From Pythium myriotylum (taxonomy: Eukaryota; Oomycota; Peronosporomycetes; Pythiales; Pythiaceae): 64,000 nt of DNA. The position numbers and the translations under genes are program-made. Positions within the stretch are counted from its first letter, which is position 1. Each line of letters starts with the position of its first letter. The notes beneath the pieces are model-generated. The model did no database searches, was not told where the DNA came from, and saw nothing but the letters and a program-made list of their open reading frames with translations. The DNA lies in the NCBI GenBank assembly GCA_023091665.1, contig JALJCQ010000007.1:992001-1056000 (forward strand), read 5' to 3'. This document shows positions 11,079-20,651 of the stretch, one piece after another.

Positions 11079-11332
11079 GGCGCTAGCTTAGAGATGCGTC
11101 GGGGAGCGTGGAGGAAAGGCACGAGGAGCGAAAGCAGTCGTTCCGTCGCGGCCGATGCCCAATTGCTGACAACGTTTCATGTCCAAGCGGTTGACTGGAA
11201 GACATGCTTACAAAGGTTATCATCCAATCAGAAACGTATTAAATGTTGTTAAGGTCATTTCATTGGCTCCAATTCAACATATAATGTTACGAACGTCTAC
11301 GTTCGTTACGAACAAAATGTAGCCATGTCTTC
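11079..11332. promoter_or_regulatory. Upstream region of WDR12 with CCAAT boxes
   Basis: This 254-bp stretch separates the WDR12 start from the end of the next minus-strand gene. It shows CCAAT on the plus strand at 11224-11228 and 11269-11273 and ATTGG at 11262-11266. It probably holds the WDR12 promoter; no experimental support is implied. Confidence 0.35.
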
Positions 11333-12812
11333 TCAGACCTCCGCCTCGTCCTCGTCGTCAGAAGCCCGGATGCGGCGGCTCGACGCCGGAGAAAAGCCCA
11401 AGCGAGACGTGACGATGCCACGCGACTGGTCGCGCGTGCTGTCGACGGAGAGACGTCGATATTGAGAGCGACGCGACTTGGTCTCGTGGATTGCAAACGC
11501 CAAAATGCCGAGCGCGCAGAGAGCGACGACAGCGAACATGCCCTCGACAAACATGCCGACCACACTCGGCTCGGGTGGAGCACGCGCAAGCGGGTTTCGC
11601 AGTACTTGATTGTTTTTGGACGTCAGAGACAGCAGGGCCGCCTGACAGTCCGCGTAATCGTCGCCTTCTCCGCTGAGCTTTTGGTTGGCCCACAAATCCG
11701 TGAGAAGCTTCACGGTCGGACGTGGGTGCAACTCATCCACACTCGGCTCGTCGTCGGACCCTGTTTGAACAGCGCGGTAGAGCCCGAAAAATTCTTCCGA
11801 GAGCCAACCCATAGGAAAGCCGTTGTTGACCACCCCTCCATAGTTGTGTACACTGTCAGCTCCCGCTTTCCACCACTCATCGCTGTACTCGAAGACAAAA
11901 CCGCCGACAAGAACTTGTTCCTTGAGCGAATCTGTGAGGTTGTAGTTGCATTCCATTGCTACTGCTTGCTGTGTGAGGTAGTTGCCGACGATGTGAAGCT
12001 CTTTGGTGGTACCTTCAGCAACGTTGGACGCGTACGGGAACCCGTATTCGGATACGAGAAGTGGCTTCGTCCCGGGTACCGTCTTATATGCTGGAATGAC
12101 GGAGCCCGGGTAGTTGGTTTGGTACACATTGGAGCCCCACATGTCTACATCCGCTTTGAATTGCTCGCCCATCGTGAAGCTTACCCCGCCATCGTCCACA
12201 AACGTTGTCGTGATAATCTTCTGGGCGTTTCCATTCTCGGCCAGACCCTTGCGGACAGCAGCCGTTAGCAGCCCGAATTTGTCCCAAAATGCTTGGTCGC
12301 CGACGACAACGATGCTGTTCATCTCGCCGCCGATCGAATAGCCCATCACACCGGGATGTCCACCCGTGAGTTTGGCCATTTCATAGTAGTTTTGCACCAT
12401 TTGTTGGAACTCAACACCATTAATGTCCACGACCGGCTCCATAAGCGTTTGGTCGATCCAGATCGAAAAGATCGTGTAGATCGGCTGGTGGCCGTTGTTG
12501 TACGCCGCATCCAGATACTTGGAGTGGTCGACGTAGCTGTAGAAGTCGTACGTCTGCATTGGCCACACCACTCCGTCACAACAAACTCCACCAAGCCACG
12601 CAAACGTTCCAGCGATCGCATACCTTGACAGCATTCGCGTGCATAGCGCGAAGATTCTTGAGGTCGCGAGCGAAGATCTCCTCGTGGCCGAGCATGTCCA
12701 ATCTGCCAGGCATGCCGATGGGCGTCGGTGCGTAGTTGACGCCGCGCACGAAGAAGCTCTTGCCATCGAGCAAGAGCTTGCGCCCGCACGTGCTCCACTT
12801 GGTGTTGACCAT
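11333..12812 (-). CDS. Clan GH-A glycoside hydrolase/transglycosylase-like protein with C-terminal TM
   Basis: There are two exons on the minus strand, 12812..12624 and 12553..11333, with a 70-nt intron; together they encode 469 residues. The N-terminus has GKSFFVRGVNYAPTPIG, typical of GH2/GH72-like TIM barrels. Probable catalytic acids are Glu140 in IGGEMNS (acid/base position) and Glu232 in LLVSEYGFPY (nucleophile position). GGFVFEYSDEWW is another landmark seen in GH2- and GH72-like enzymes. A hydrophobic segment near residues 395-420 (MFAVVALCALGILAFAI) precedes a basic, Ser/Arg-rich tail. GH72 enzymes remodel beta-1,3-glucan, the main oomycete wall polymer, but the exact GH family and substrate are not settled here. 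No N-terminal signal peptide is seen from the ATG at 12812, so an upstream exon may be missing. Confidence 0.72.
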
Positions 12813-13851
12813 GCTGACTGCTTCTCTCCTCTTGAGCGCTTGCTCTCGACCGCGCACTTTCTCAACTGATAAGTGCCGAAGACGATGCGTGCGTGCGTGG
12901 AATTTCGGGTTTCCCGCTGAGGAGAGCGCGTCACGCCAATTGTCGGTCGCCACTGCTGCAAACACAGTGGAGGGAGCAAAGCCTGGGAGACGCGGCTTCG
13001 GGATCTGATGCGGTGCTGGAGAAAACCAGAGGCAGCGAATCTCTGCTTGGGCGCCGAGCCGCGTCGCCATTGGCGCATAATGCCGAATGGCTTCACTCTC
13101 CCATCTGCGAGACGCTCGCAATAATGGCCCTGTTCGTTGCGCATATCCGTGAGACACCGAACACTATACAGATAGAGTATACACCAATACTTTATCCTAG
13201 TCAAGCGTATCCGGACTGGTATACGAGCGAACAGCTGACGTTCGTGCGTCATCACCAGAATCGATCCAATCGCAGCGCGGCAGATCCGGTGTCCAGTCTC
13301 GACAGAAAGTTCCAGTGCGGAACTTGAACCGGGAACGCGAGAGTTGGTCTCGAATGAAATTCTGGGATCTTTTTCTCGTCGCGTTCTTCCTGCAGAGCGC
13401 CCCGTTTGCGGTGATTGCGGACCACTTTTCTGATGGAGACGCCGAGACATTTGAGCGATTGCCCCCTGGCGGTGTCGTGGTCCAATCGAGTGGACACTGG
13501 TGGAGCAGCAGCAGTTGGATCTTTGTGAAGAAGATCGCGTTGCCGATCCAACGTGCCCCTGCAACTGCGTTCATGGCGCGCGGCGTTCACGACGGTACGT
13601 GGACTAATAACACAGATCAGTGGTGGGGGGAGGGGAATGATAATTTATTTTTTCTTCGTTTGGTTTGGTTGCATGGGTGCGGTACGAGCTACTTCCGCCC
13701 TTCGGAAAGGGATGGAAAATAGAGGGTTTAAATATGCCAGAGGTTGAGGGGCGAGCATCGCGCTGAGTCGCCCTGTCTGGCGACGAGAGGTTCACTTCTT
13801 GGGGGACGGCGAGAACACGGATCACTTCCACGCGACTACTAGTCAGTCAGT
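12813..13851. other. Intergenic region; no firm gene
   Basis: This 1039-bp stretch lies between the GH-A-like gene start and the end of the Cys/His-motif gene. It must contain the promoter of the former. The only item noted is the weak plus-strand candidate at 13354-13722, listed separately. A T-rich run with TTTATTTTTTCTTCG occurs near 13645. Confidence 0.4.
13354..13722 (+). CDS. Weak candidate: small secreted protein
   Basis: This open frame of 122 codons begins MKFWDLFLVAFFLQSAPFA and reads like a signal peptide with a possible cleavage before Asp-His-Phe. The rest is low in recognisable features (two Trp-rich stretches, HWWSSSSW and QWWGEGND). It opposes the upstream region of the GH-A-like gene. 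A possible donor (GTACGTGG) near 13596 would shorten the coding part. No domain or effector motif (no RxLR or CRN-type start) is visible. It may be a chance frame; it is listed only because of the leader. Confidence 0.22.
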   Translation: MKFWDLFLVAFFLQSAPFAVIADHFSDGDAETFERLPPGGVVVQSSGHWWSSSSWIFVKKIALPIQRAPATAFMARGVHDGTWTNNTDQWWGEGNDNLFFLRLVWLHGCGTSYFRPSERDGK

Positions 13852-14463
13852 TCACACGCCCGTGTGGTTGATCTCGGTCATGAAGTGCTCGAGGAAGAAG
13901 AGGTCCGCCTCGTAGAGATCGACGGGGAGGTCCGACGGCTCCATGTCGATGTCGTTGTCGATCATCATGCAGTCGATCGCGGCGTCGAGGCCGACGTCGA
14001 ACTCGACCATGTCGCAGGGCGTGAAGGGCACATCCATGCACATGTCGCGCTTGGCCACGGCGGCCTTGAACTCGAGGCCCGTGTCGACGCTGTTGGGCGT
14101 GGTGACCATGATGTGCTTGGCGTGGTTGATGACGTTGGTGTTGATGAAGAGCTCGTCGTTGACGCCCTGCACCGTGCGCATCTGCTTGCGGCGCTGCTCC
14201 ATGCGGCGCTGGTTCGAGTTGGCCTTTTGGCGGTGGTACTCGCAGAACTTGTGCATCTCGCCGTTGCGCTTCTCGACGCGCAGGTTCCAGCACTTTTTGC
14301 TCGGGTACTTGCAGTGCTCGGGCGTGCGCGCCTCCTGGTTGGCGGCGGCGCTCGCGCCCATGGGGGCCAGCGACATGGCGTGGACCGACATCTCGGTCAT
14401 CGCGGCCATGGAGAAGAGGTCCGCCGGGAGGGCGGGCGAGGCGCTGGCGTTCTGGGCGACCAT
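13852..14463 (-). CDS. Small protein with a Cys/His motif (C-x6-C-x15-C-x2-H)
   Basis: A single exon encodes 203 residues, with ATG at 14463. Residues about 50-76 carry the pattern Cys-x6-Cys-x15-Cys-x2-His (HCKYPSKKCW ... FCEYH). A very basic, Gln/Arg-rich helix follows (QKANSNQRRMEQRRKQMR). The C-terminal half is acidic and has Met/Asp-rich segments (MMIDNDIDMEPSD). The arrangement recalls the zinc-binding C3H layout of plant WRC domains, with a basic stretch that could contact nucleic acid, and an acidic tail like an activation region. I do not recognise the family by name. A nuclear regulator is an inference; the gene being real is well supported by its composition and start. Confidence 0.65.
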   Translation of the reverse strand: MVAQNASASPALPADLFSMAAMTEMSVHAMSLAPMGASAAANQEARTPEHCKYPSKKCWNLRVEKRNGEMHKFCEYHRQKANSNQRRMEQRRKQMRTVQGVNDELFINTNVINHAKHIMVTTPNSVDTGLEFKAAVAKRDMCMDVPFTPCDMVEFDVGLDAAIDCMMIDNDIDMEPSDLPVDLYEADLFFLEHFMTEINHTGV

Positions 14464-15896
14464 GGTGGCGGAGGGGGGAGCTCGAGGGGAAATTGCGGAA
14501 TGGGAGGCAGCCGACGGGTCGCAAAGCGATGGTTTCCGTCGGCAGCGACGGCTGAGGTGGTCGTCGTGCGCACGCCTCGCTCGATCTTTCCAGCGCCCGC
14601 CCCGTCGCTGCGCCGCCTAACCCAAGAAGCCACAAACGGCGCGCCGCCGCCCGAGTGTGTCGAGACGGAACGTTGGAACGCAGCCCCTCTGGGTGGAAGC
14701 GGCGATCTCTCTCCTGTAGGTAGGCAGCCGCGCCGGGCTCCTCTCGCGCCGACAGCCTCGGTTTAGCGAGTGCAATTCTTATAACCCATGGATTTCTAAC
14801 CGTACAAAACACCCTTGCGGGGCACTAAAACCAGGGTAGTCAAATGCACCAGTCAAAAGTGTTGATTGGTGGAAAACGCGGCCAGGTGGTTGCAAAGGTT
14901 CACTCGGCGTGGAGGAAACGGACGCATCACCCCTAAGCGCAGCCGGCCGGCCGACCCAAAGTGAACCCATGAGCGTTGTGGCGCCAGCGAGTGGTTTCCG
15001 TTCATTTCCACCAATCACGTCGCGTGAATGTGATAATCTGCGCGCCCATTGGGCGACTAGGAAACTTTCTGCCGGCCAGCTGGCGCGGGCAAGCGTGTGC
15101 CCGGAAAGTTTCAGGGTTTCATGTTTCACCAGCGCAACCTATGGAGCGACGGCCTTTGGGATTTCCCCAACCCGCGTGGAATTTCTGGTCGGGGCTGACA
15201 GTGGGGGCGAGGGCGGAACGGCCACGTGCGTCGACGCTGGTGACGAGCCCTCCCTCCCGCGTGGAGGCACTGCCGCCTCTGCTCGTCGGCGCGTGGACAG
15301 CCGGAGATCCGGCATCGGCGTGAGCGCCTGGAAGAGCAATCAGCAAGCCTTCGTTACGGACGACTTCGAGCCGTAATAGAGGCGATGATGCATGCGGCTG
15401 TCCGAGTGTCCAAGAGGCCAGCAGAACTCATCCGCGCACGCGGGCGCCTGCCCGTGCTTGTCCGAAAGTGTTGACGGGCCGGCAGCCCGTCCCACGCTCG
15501 ACTCGCCGTGCGGATTGAAGAGCGGCGAGCCGGTCTCCTCACTCTCTCTCTCGCGGCGAGTACAGTATTCGCTCGGCAGGCGTGACGGCCGTGGCTTCAC
15601 TTCCACCCATTTTCAACCCACAGTGCCGGTTGCTTTCGGTCCAGCACGGGTTTTCGCCACCGTGAATATCTCATCTTGATGAGGATCCTTCAAGTTGCAC
15701 CTTCTATCTGCTGAATCACCAAAATAAGGTGGGAGCGAACAACAATGCTATGGAGATATGCACTTTATTACACCTCCTTATGAAGCGTATCTTTTATTCT
15801 TACCTAGTTCTGGAAGGCGATAATGAAATGGATCGAAGGAGTCCTTCACGAGCACCTGCTCGTTGGAAACGGTGCCGCTGGCACAGATCGAATGGA
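14464..15896. other. Intergenic region; no gene recognised
   Basis: This 1433-bp stretch lies upstream of the Cys/His-motif gene and beyond the MDR gene stop. Open frames exist on both strands but have no recognisable domains, and look like chance frames in GC-rich DNA. ATTGG at about 14863 and CCAAT at about 15009 are possible promoter elements. From about 15660 the sequence turns AT-rich. Confidence 0.4.
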
Positions 15897-17102
15897 TCAT
15901 CCGCGCGCAATGTCGCGCGTGACATCGGTGCGCAAGCATGCGAAAGATCCTGGACGAGACGCGGGAGCGCTCGCGCCCCAGTCAGCTGACTGGGGGTTCC
16001 TTAGATTCAGTTGGACCTTCAAGACGCCGCGCTGCTGCGCATGCGCCATCGCCTCGTGCGCGCGCGAGAGCGGATAAACGGCCGTGAGATACTTCATCAC
16101 GTCGACTCGCCGCTCAGCGATCGCGGCCAGCGCCGGTGCGAACGGCCCGCAGCGAGAGCCGACGATTTGAACCGATTTGCGGGCAGCCGTGATGACCGCA
16201 TCTCGGGAGAGATGAGATCTTGCCACGGCACAGGTGGATTTCAGGATGATACGCCCGCCATGTTGTTGAACCATTGTCAGCGCACATGTGATTCCAGATC
16301 TTGTCCCAGTACATTCAACGACCACGTCGAATGCTTCCTTGAAGATGACATCGATGGGAGGCACATCACTGGATCCCGCGCTATGGTGCACGGCAACGGC
16401 ATCCACAATGTGCTCGACGAGCGCTAGCTTCTCACGATGCTTGCCAATAAGCGTGATATGCCGCGCAGCTTTCCCGACAGCGAGTGCCTCTGCGATGAGG
16501 AGTCCCAATCGTCCATCACCAAGAACTGCCACTTTATCGCTGGGACTGATGATACCTTGCTCAATGATACGATATGCTGCGGCCAGCGGCTCAGTGAACG
16601 TCGCCTCACTGTCGGAAACGTTGTCAGGGACGACCAGTAGATTCTCCAGCGGCAGCGCAATGTACTCTGCAAACGCCCCGCTTCGACCAACGATACCGAG
16701 AGCTTGGCGATGCGGACAATGGTTCCGATAGACGATTGCCGTATCCCGGCCAGATGGCCTGGACTGCTGATTGTCTTTCGTCGATGCAAGGTGGGCCCGA
16801 CAGACCCGGCAATGAACGACGTCATTGCACGGGATGTTGATCTCGCCGACCACGCGCTTGCCGACCCACTCGTCCGCGTTCCCGCTGGGCCCAACTCGCT
16901 CCACAACGCCAACAAACTCGTGGCCAAGCGCGCCTTCGAAGCCAGGCTTATAATTGTTCAGCATCGCCAAGTCCGTGCCACAGATACCAGCTTGAAGCAC
17001 GCGAATGAGAGCTTCCTGAGCAGCTGGCTCAGGTCGTGGCACGTTCGTCTTGATTTCAGCGGTCAGTGTTGACAACGACTTGTCGATGCAGAACGCCGTC
17101 AT
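15897..17102 (-). CDS. Zinc-dependent MDR alcohol/polyol dehydrogenase
   Basis: A single exon encodes 401 residues from ATG at 17102 (MTAFCID); an in-frame ATG at 17243 would add 47 residues of low-complexity sequence. Visible features are the catalytic zinc site (GICGTDL and LGHEFVGVVE), a group of structural-zinc cysteines (PCNDVVHCRVC and NHC) and the Rossmann glycine motif VLGDGRLGLLIAEA. A segment of about 20 residues (from about HLASTKDNQQ to AIVY) splits the structural Cys cluster. I find no acceptor-like AG that would remove it, so it is probably translated. The tail after KVQLNLR is longer than usual for the family. Members of this medium-chain dehydrogenase group oxidise alcohols, polyols or threonine with NAD(P); substrate is not predictable here. 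Divergent from the methyltransferase gene. Confidence 0.8.
   Translation of the reverse strand: MTAFCIDKSLSTLTAEIKTNVPRPEPAAQEALIRVLQAGICGTDLAMLNNYKPGFEGALGHEFVGVVERVGPSGNADEWVGKRVVGEINIPCNDVVHCRVCRAHLASTKDNQQSRPSGRDTAIVYRNHCPHRQALGIVGRSGAFAEYIALPLENLLVVPDNVSDSEATFTEPLAAAYRIIEQGIISPSDKVAVLGDGRLGLLIAEALAVGKAARHITLIGKHREKLALVEHIVDAVAVHHSAGSSDVPPIDVIFKEAFDVVVECTGTRSGITCALTMVQQHGGRIILKSTCAVARSHLSRDAVITAARKSVQIVGSRCGPFAPALAAIAERRVDVMKYLTAVYPLSRAHEAMAHAQQRGVLKVQLNLRNPQSADWGASAPASRPGSFACLRTDVTRDIARG
15976..15995. repeat. Perfect 20-bp palindrome
   Basis: Bases 15976-15995 equal their own reverse complement. They run from CCCCAGTCAG to its mirror with no loop. The palindrome falls in the unusual C-terminal extension of the MDR dehydrogenase, where it codes for Pro-Gln-Ser-Ala-Asp-Trp-Gly on the minus strand. 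Confidence 0.85.
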
Positions 17103-17453
17103 GAGTTGACGTCCTTGCGCCTCCTCCACCCGTTGCTGCTCGCTGTCTTCCTCGTTGTCAATCGACCGCGATTCTTCACTGGGGCAAGCCTTTCGGTTCG
17201 GCACATCGACGGCTCTCTGCAATGCCTCGTGTGCACCCGTCATCTTGTTGAGATCGTGAGAAAGCGATCGGAGGATCTTCACGATCTTCGAGTACGTCAG
17301 GAGCTCCACCACCAGCTCATCCAATGGGAAAAACGTCCAGTACCACGCAAATACCGGTTCTAGACCTCGTCCCTCTACTGACCAATATGAAACATTCCGA
17401 TTTTCAAAGGTCCCACAGTTCTCTTCCTTCGAACCTTCCTCCACACCTCATCA
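17103..17453. promoter_or_regulatory. Divergent region between MDR dehydrogenase and methyltransferase genes
   Basis: This 351-bp stretch holds both promoters if the dehydrogenase starts at 17102. If it starts at 17243, only 210 bp remain. An open minus-strand frame runs through the whole stretch but has no other in-frame ATG. No clear core element was identified. Confidence 0.35.
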
Positions 17454-18076
17454 ATGGCGGACACCATGGCGTCGCCGCCGGCGCCGTGCCGGGCCTATCT
17501 GATCGTCAACAACGTGCAGAAGAACAAAAACATCAAGAACATGCTCCTCAGCGCCTCGGCGTTCGGCGTCAGCGAGGTTTTCGTGGTCGGCCAGCGCAAG
17601 TTCGACCTGCACGAGCACGCCGAGTTCCTGGGCAAGCTCAGCTGCCCGATCACGCGCATCGCGACGCTGGCCGAGTGCCGCGCGCACTGCCAGCAGCGCG
17701 GCATCCGCATCTGCGGCGTGGAGATCCTGGCCGAGGCTAAGAGCATTCTGGACGCGCCGTTCCGCGGCGACACGGCGTTCATCATGGGCAACGAGGTACG
17801 GTAGCAAGTGGGAAGCAGTCGAGCCGTTTGTCGCGTTTGCTTAGGAAGCAGTCGAGCTGTTTGTCGCGTTTGCTTATGGTGTTGGTCCTCTGATAGGGTG
17901 CTGGAATGAACGCTGCGCAAGTCGCGATCTGCGATGACTTTGTCTACATCCCGCAGTACGGCGGCGGCACGGCGTCGCTCAATGTCACGGTGGCCGCGTC
18001 AATCATCATGCAGAACTTCGCGCTCTGGGCGCAGATTCCGGAAGCGGCAGCCGCCGAAACCACTACGAGCCAATAG
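17454..18076 (+). CDS. SpoU/TrmH-family (SPOUT) RNA 2'-O-methyltransferase
   Basis: There are two exons, 17454..17795 and 17897..18076, with a 101-nt intron; together they encode 173 residues. Conserved SPOUT motifs appear in order: an N-terminal strand (YLIVNNVQKNKNIKNMLLSA), motif 2 split by the intron (FIMGNE|GAGM) and motif 3 (YIPQYGGGTASLNVTVAASIIM), which forms the trefoil-knot S-adenosylmethionine site. The length suits a minimal single-domain TrmL/TrmH-like enzyme methylating tRNA or rRNA ribose. The target RNA cannot be told from sequence. ATG 17454 was taken; Met at 17466 is an alternative. The intron is longer than its neighbours because of an internal tandem duplication. Confidence 0.85.
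17811..17876. repeat. 33-bp tandem duplication inside an intron
   Basis: Copy 1 (17811-17843) and copy 2 (17844-17876) are adjacent and differ at one base (C/T in GAGCCG versus GAGCTG). They lie wholly in the methyltransferase intron and account for its length. Removing one copy would give 68 nt, close to the other introns in the window. Confidence 0.9.
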
Positions 18077-18865
18077 ACGTGCTGTGCTATGTGAACTCTC
18101 GTCGCGTCTCTTGTTGTTGGTTATGATGGGAACGAGTGACCCAAGCCACATCCCAGAAATGACCAAGCTATACGTTGACGGCGCCACACGCGAGGACGAG
18201 CGGCGAAGTCAAACGATTCAAGTTGAATGATGCCACCAAGAATGCGGTTGGGCTTCGACAATCGGGGTGCTTTGTGGCGGTGGACTTGGACAACATCCTC
18301 TGCGTACTGTGGAATAGCCATTTGCTGTACGAAATCATCGAGGGCGCGAGGACTGGTTCTGATCTTAGTCTGAGCGTTGCTGTCCTGACCAAGTGCTTGT
18401 ATGGAAAGGTGGATCGAGCGCTATGTGGTCTGCGAGTCGTTTGTGGGGGCATGGTTTCAAGGACTGCAACCCTCTACGTTGGTTGTTTAGGGATGGAAAC
18501 ATATTTGCAAACAAGCCCCCAGGTTCTACTAGATGCGGCTTGGTGATTAGTTTGATCACGAGTGGTATTCAAATTTTTACCATAGCAGATCCACCAACTC
18601 GAATCAAGAGATGAGAATCGTTCGAGACGACTAAACTCGTCCGTGTTGCGAAGGGCCAAAGTGACATACCTTCCGTCAGGATATTGCGATCAAGTGAGTG
18701 GCCGAGACAGCTTCGACATATCGCTCATCCTCGTCGCGGCCGGTTTGTCGCATTCACTGCCCGGGTCTATCATCACGTGATTACTCATGACTGGGCAGCA
18801 AGACGGAAACATCAAACGGATGGAGATTTGTTTGCTCCACACATCGTTGAATTCGAGTGCATCGA
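18077..18865. other. Intergenic region; no gene recognised
   Basis: This 789-bp stretch lies between the methyltransferase and the first multi-spanning membrane paralogue, where the two genes converge. A plus-strand frame around 18175-18546 starts without ATG and has no recognisable domain. No repeat or RNA gene was seen. Confidence 0.4.
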
Positions 18866-20500
18866 CTAGCCGATCGTTTTTTTCATCTGACGCTTTGCCA
18901 TTCTCTGCTGCAGAACGGAGTCTTCATATTCAACACCGCCTTGGATCACTACGAGATCGTCTGTTCGCTGTGTCCAAACCCGCCAGGTCAGCCGCCACGT
19001 CCACCAAAATACAGAAAAAAGCCGCGTGAGTAGGAACGGAATTGCGTTGACGACTATCCGATGCTGTGTTGTAAGCTGCACCGTCAAGATCACGCGATCA
19101 TCAATGTGCTCGACCGAATTGTACACGATATTGAAAGATGTAACTGCCTGGTCGAATATTTGCTTGGCGAATACGACTAGGAGAAAAGGTCTTGTGATTG
19201 CAAGTTTCTCCTTGGTGACTGGTGTGAAGGCGTCAATTGTGAGTGTCCAAACAACCCATAACCAACTCGTTCCAATGATGAAACAGAACTGCCCCCAGCG
19301 GTCGAGATATGCCGCCGTAATGTGTGCAAAGGAGTGCTGCGCGAATGGAAAGAGCACATCGAAGGAGCGAAAGAGCGTGCGCTGCATTGCTCGATGGTGA
19401 AGCCCCAAACTAAGCAAACAGTAAGCAGCTGTGGTTAGCAACGCTGCTACTGCGAACGCCGGCTCACGAGGTATCTGCGATGCCACGATGCTTAGTACCA
19501 ACGCAGATCGAGAGAGAATGAACATAGCCATTGCTTCGCTCTTGATGCTGTTGAAGAGCCAGGGGATTAAAACATTCTCGGATGGAAAGATATCAGACTG
19601 TCGCGAATACTGAAGTTGACTCAATGTGCCTGCGGATATGTTGTGAGATTCAGTTGAGCTACCGGAGATCGCAGCTTGGGTGGTGTTCATAGAGACTTCT
19701 ACAAATCGAATCCGTGTTCGAAAACCAATCAAAAGCACTCTCGCGGCTGTCGTGGTCGGTTTTGTCGTCAGTTTGCGGTAAGCATTGCGAACCATGAGTA
19801 ACAAGACGACACTGAGGCTGTTCAGGATCACGTCTCGCGCCTCTAGAATTCGACCATTGTACGTGAATAGCTTGGCGTTGTGAATGCCTGGAATTATCTG
19901 CAGCGAGACCGCGACCATGAAGATCGACAGTGAAATGGATCCGAATACCAGAGACATGGCATTGCCGCGGACGTCGCTGTAGTTTGCATCCACCAGGAAG
20001 GCACTAATGTAGCAGATAAAGGTCACGACAGGGAGAAACGACCGAGCAACGTCTCCAAGGTAGATGCCAAGCAGTACAGAACTCAGTGCACTGTTTGTTG
20101 CAATGTACCAGAACTCGTAGGTTGCCACGAGTAGTCGGATGAGGTCAAAGCGCATGACCATCAAGCCAGTCGACAGAGGGAAAGTGAGTAACGGCAGGCT
20201 AATAATCGCGAGAATACGACTAGTTTCGAATCGAACAAACGAAAACGCCCATGTCGTCATACAGCCAAGCGCGAGACTCAAATTTAATTGGCGCTTGAAC
20301 CGACGCGTGAGCCAGTTGTAATTCTCAAGATGCCGTGGGTTCCTTATCACAAGGGTTTTGACGGTTTTCGCACAGTCAATGGAGGGAAGAGCCTCACTGG
20401 GCTGAAGCGCGTACACTGGTGCTTTCATTTGCGTGTTGTCTGCAACCGGGACAACCGCGTGCGAGGATTGCGGCAACGAGCAAGTAGATAGCCACGGCAT
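18866..20500 (-). CDS. Multi-spanning membrane protein, paralogue 1 of 3
   Basis: A single exon encodes 544 residues, with ATG at 20500. About ten hydrophobic segments are seen in two groups, separated by a hydrophilic region near residues 245-320. Landmarks shared with the two following genes are LPSID...VK near the N-terminus, MRFDLIRLL..TYEFWY after the second segment, a GD pair, VLLLMVRNAYRK after the sixth segment, and a C-terminal block FLLTRLFSVFWWTWRLTWR followed by GGVEYED. I do not recognise the family and assign no function. No pore, nucleotide-binding or catalytic motif is evident. It is the most N-terminally extended of the three before the LPSID block. Confidence 0.75.
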   Translation of the reverse strand: MPWLSTCSLPQSSHAVVPVADNTQMKAPVYALQPSEALPSIDCAKTVKTLVIRNPRHLENYNWLTRRFKRQLNLSLALGCMTTWAFSFVRFETSRILAIISLPLLTFPLSTGLMVMRFDLIRLLVATYEFWYIATNSALSSVLLGIYLGDVARSFLPVVTFICYISAFLVDANYSDVRGNAMSLVFGSISLSIFMVAVSLQIIPGIHNAKLFTYNGRILEARDVILNSLSVVLLLMVRNAYRKLTTKPTTTAARVLLIGFRTRIRFVEVSMNTTQAAISGSSTESHNISAGTLSQLQYSRQSDIFPSENVLIPWLFNSIKSEAMAMFILSRSALVLSIVASQIPREPAFAVAALLTTAAYCLLSLGLHHRAMQRTLFRSFDVLFPFAQHSFAHITAAYLDRWGQFCFIIGTSWLWVVWTLTIDAFTPVTKEKLAITRPFLLVVFAKQIFDQAVTSFNIVYNSVEHIDDRVILTVQLTTQHRIVVNAIPFLLTRLFSVFWWTWRLTWRVWTQRTDDLVVIQGGVEYEDSVLQQRMAKRQMKKTIG

Positions 20501-20651
20501 ATTCGACGAAGGATGATGAATTCACTTGGCTCCCCCTGATCAGGGTAAATATATCCCGTCGTCATTTGGGGAATCTGACGATCCAGTTCAACCTCACGAG
20601 TCTCAGACGATATTGGACGTCTGGGAAGACTTAATTGGCGGCGCAAGTTGT

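Noticed and set aside
14909..15376. Plus-strand frame of 155 codons
   Set aside because: It has no recognisable domain, low-complexity composition, and no supporting splice or neighbour logic.
16741..16810. Possible intron in the MDR dehydrogenase zinc loop
   Set aside because: No GT..AG pair there restores the expected Asn-His-Cys join in frame, so the segment was kept as coding.
18175..18546. Plus-strand frame of 123 codons after the methyltransferase
   Set aside because: It starts at TTG, has no domain, and the next ATG leaves only a short stretch; it may be a decayed remnant but this cannot be supported.
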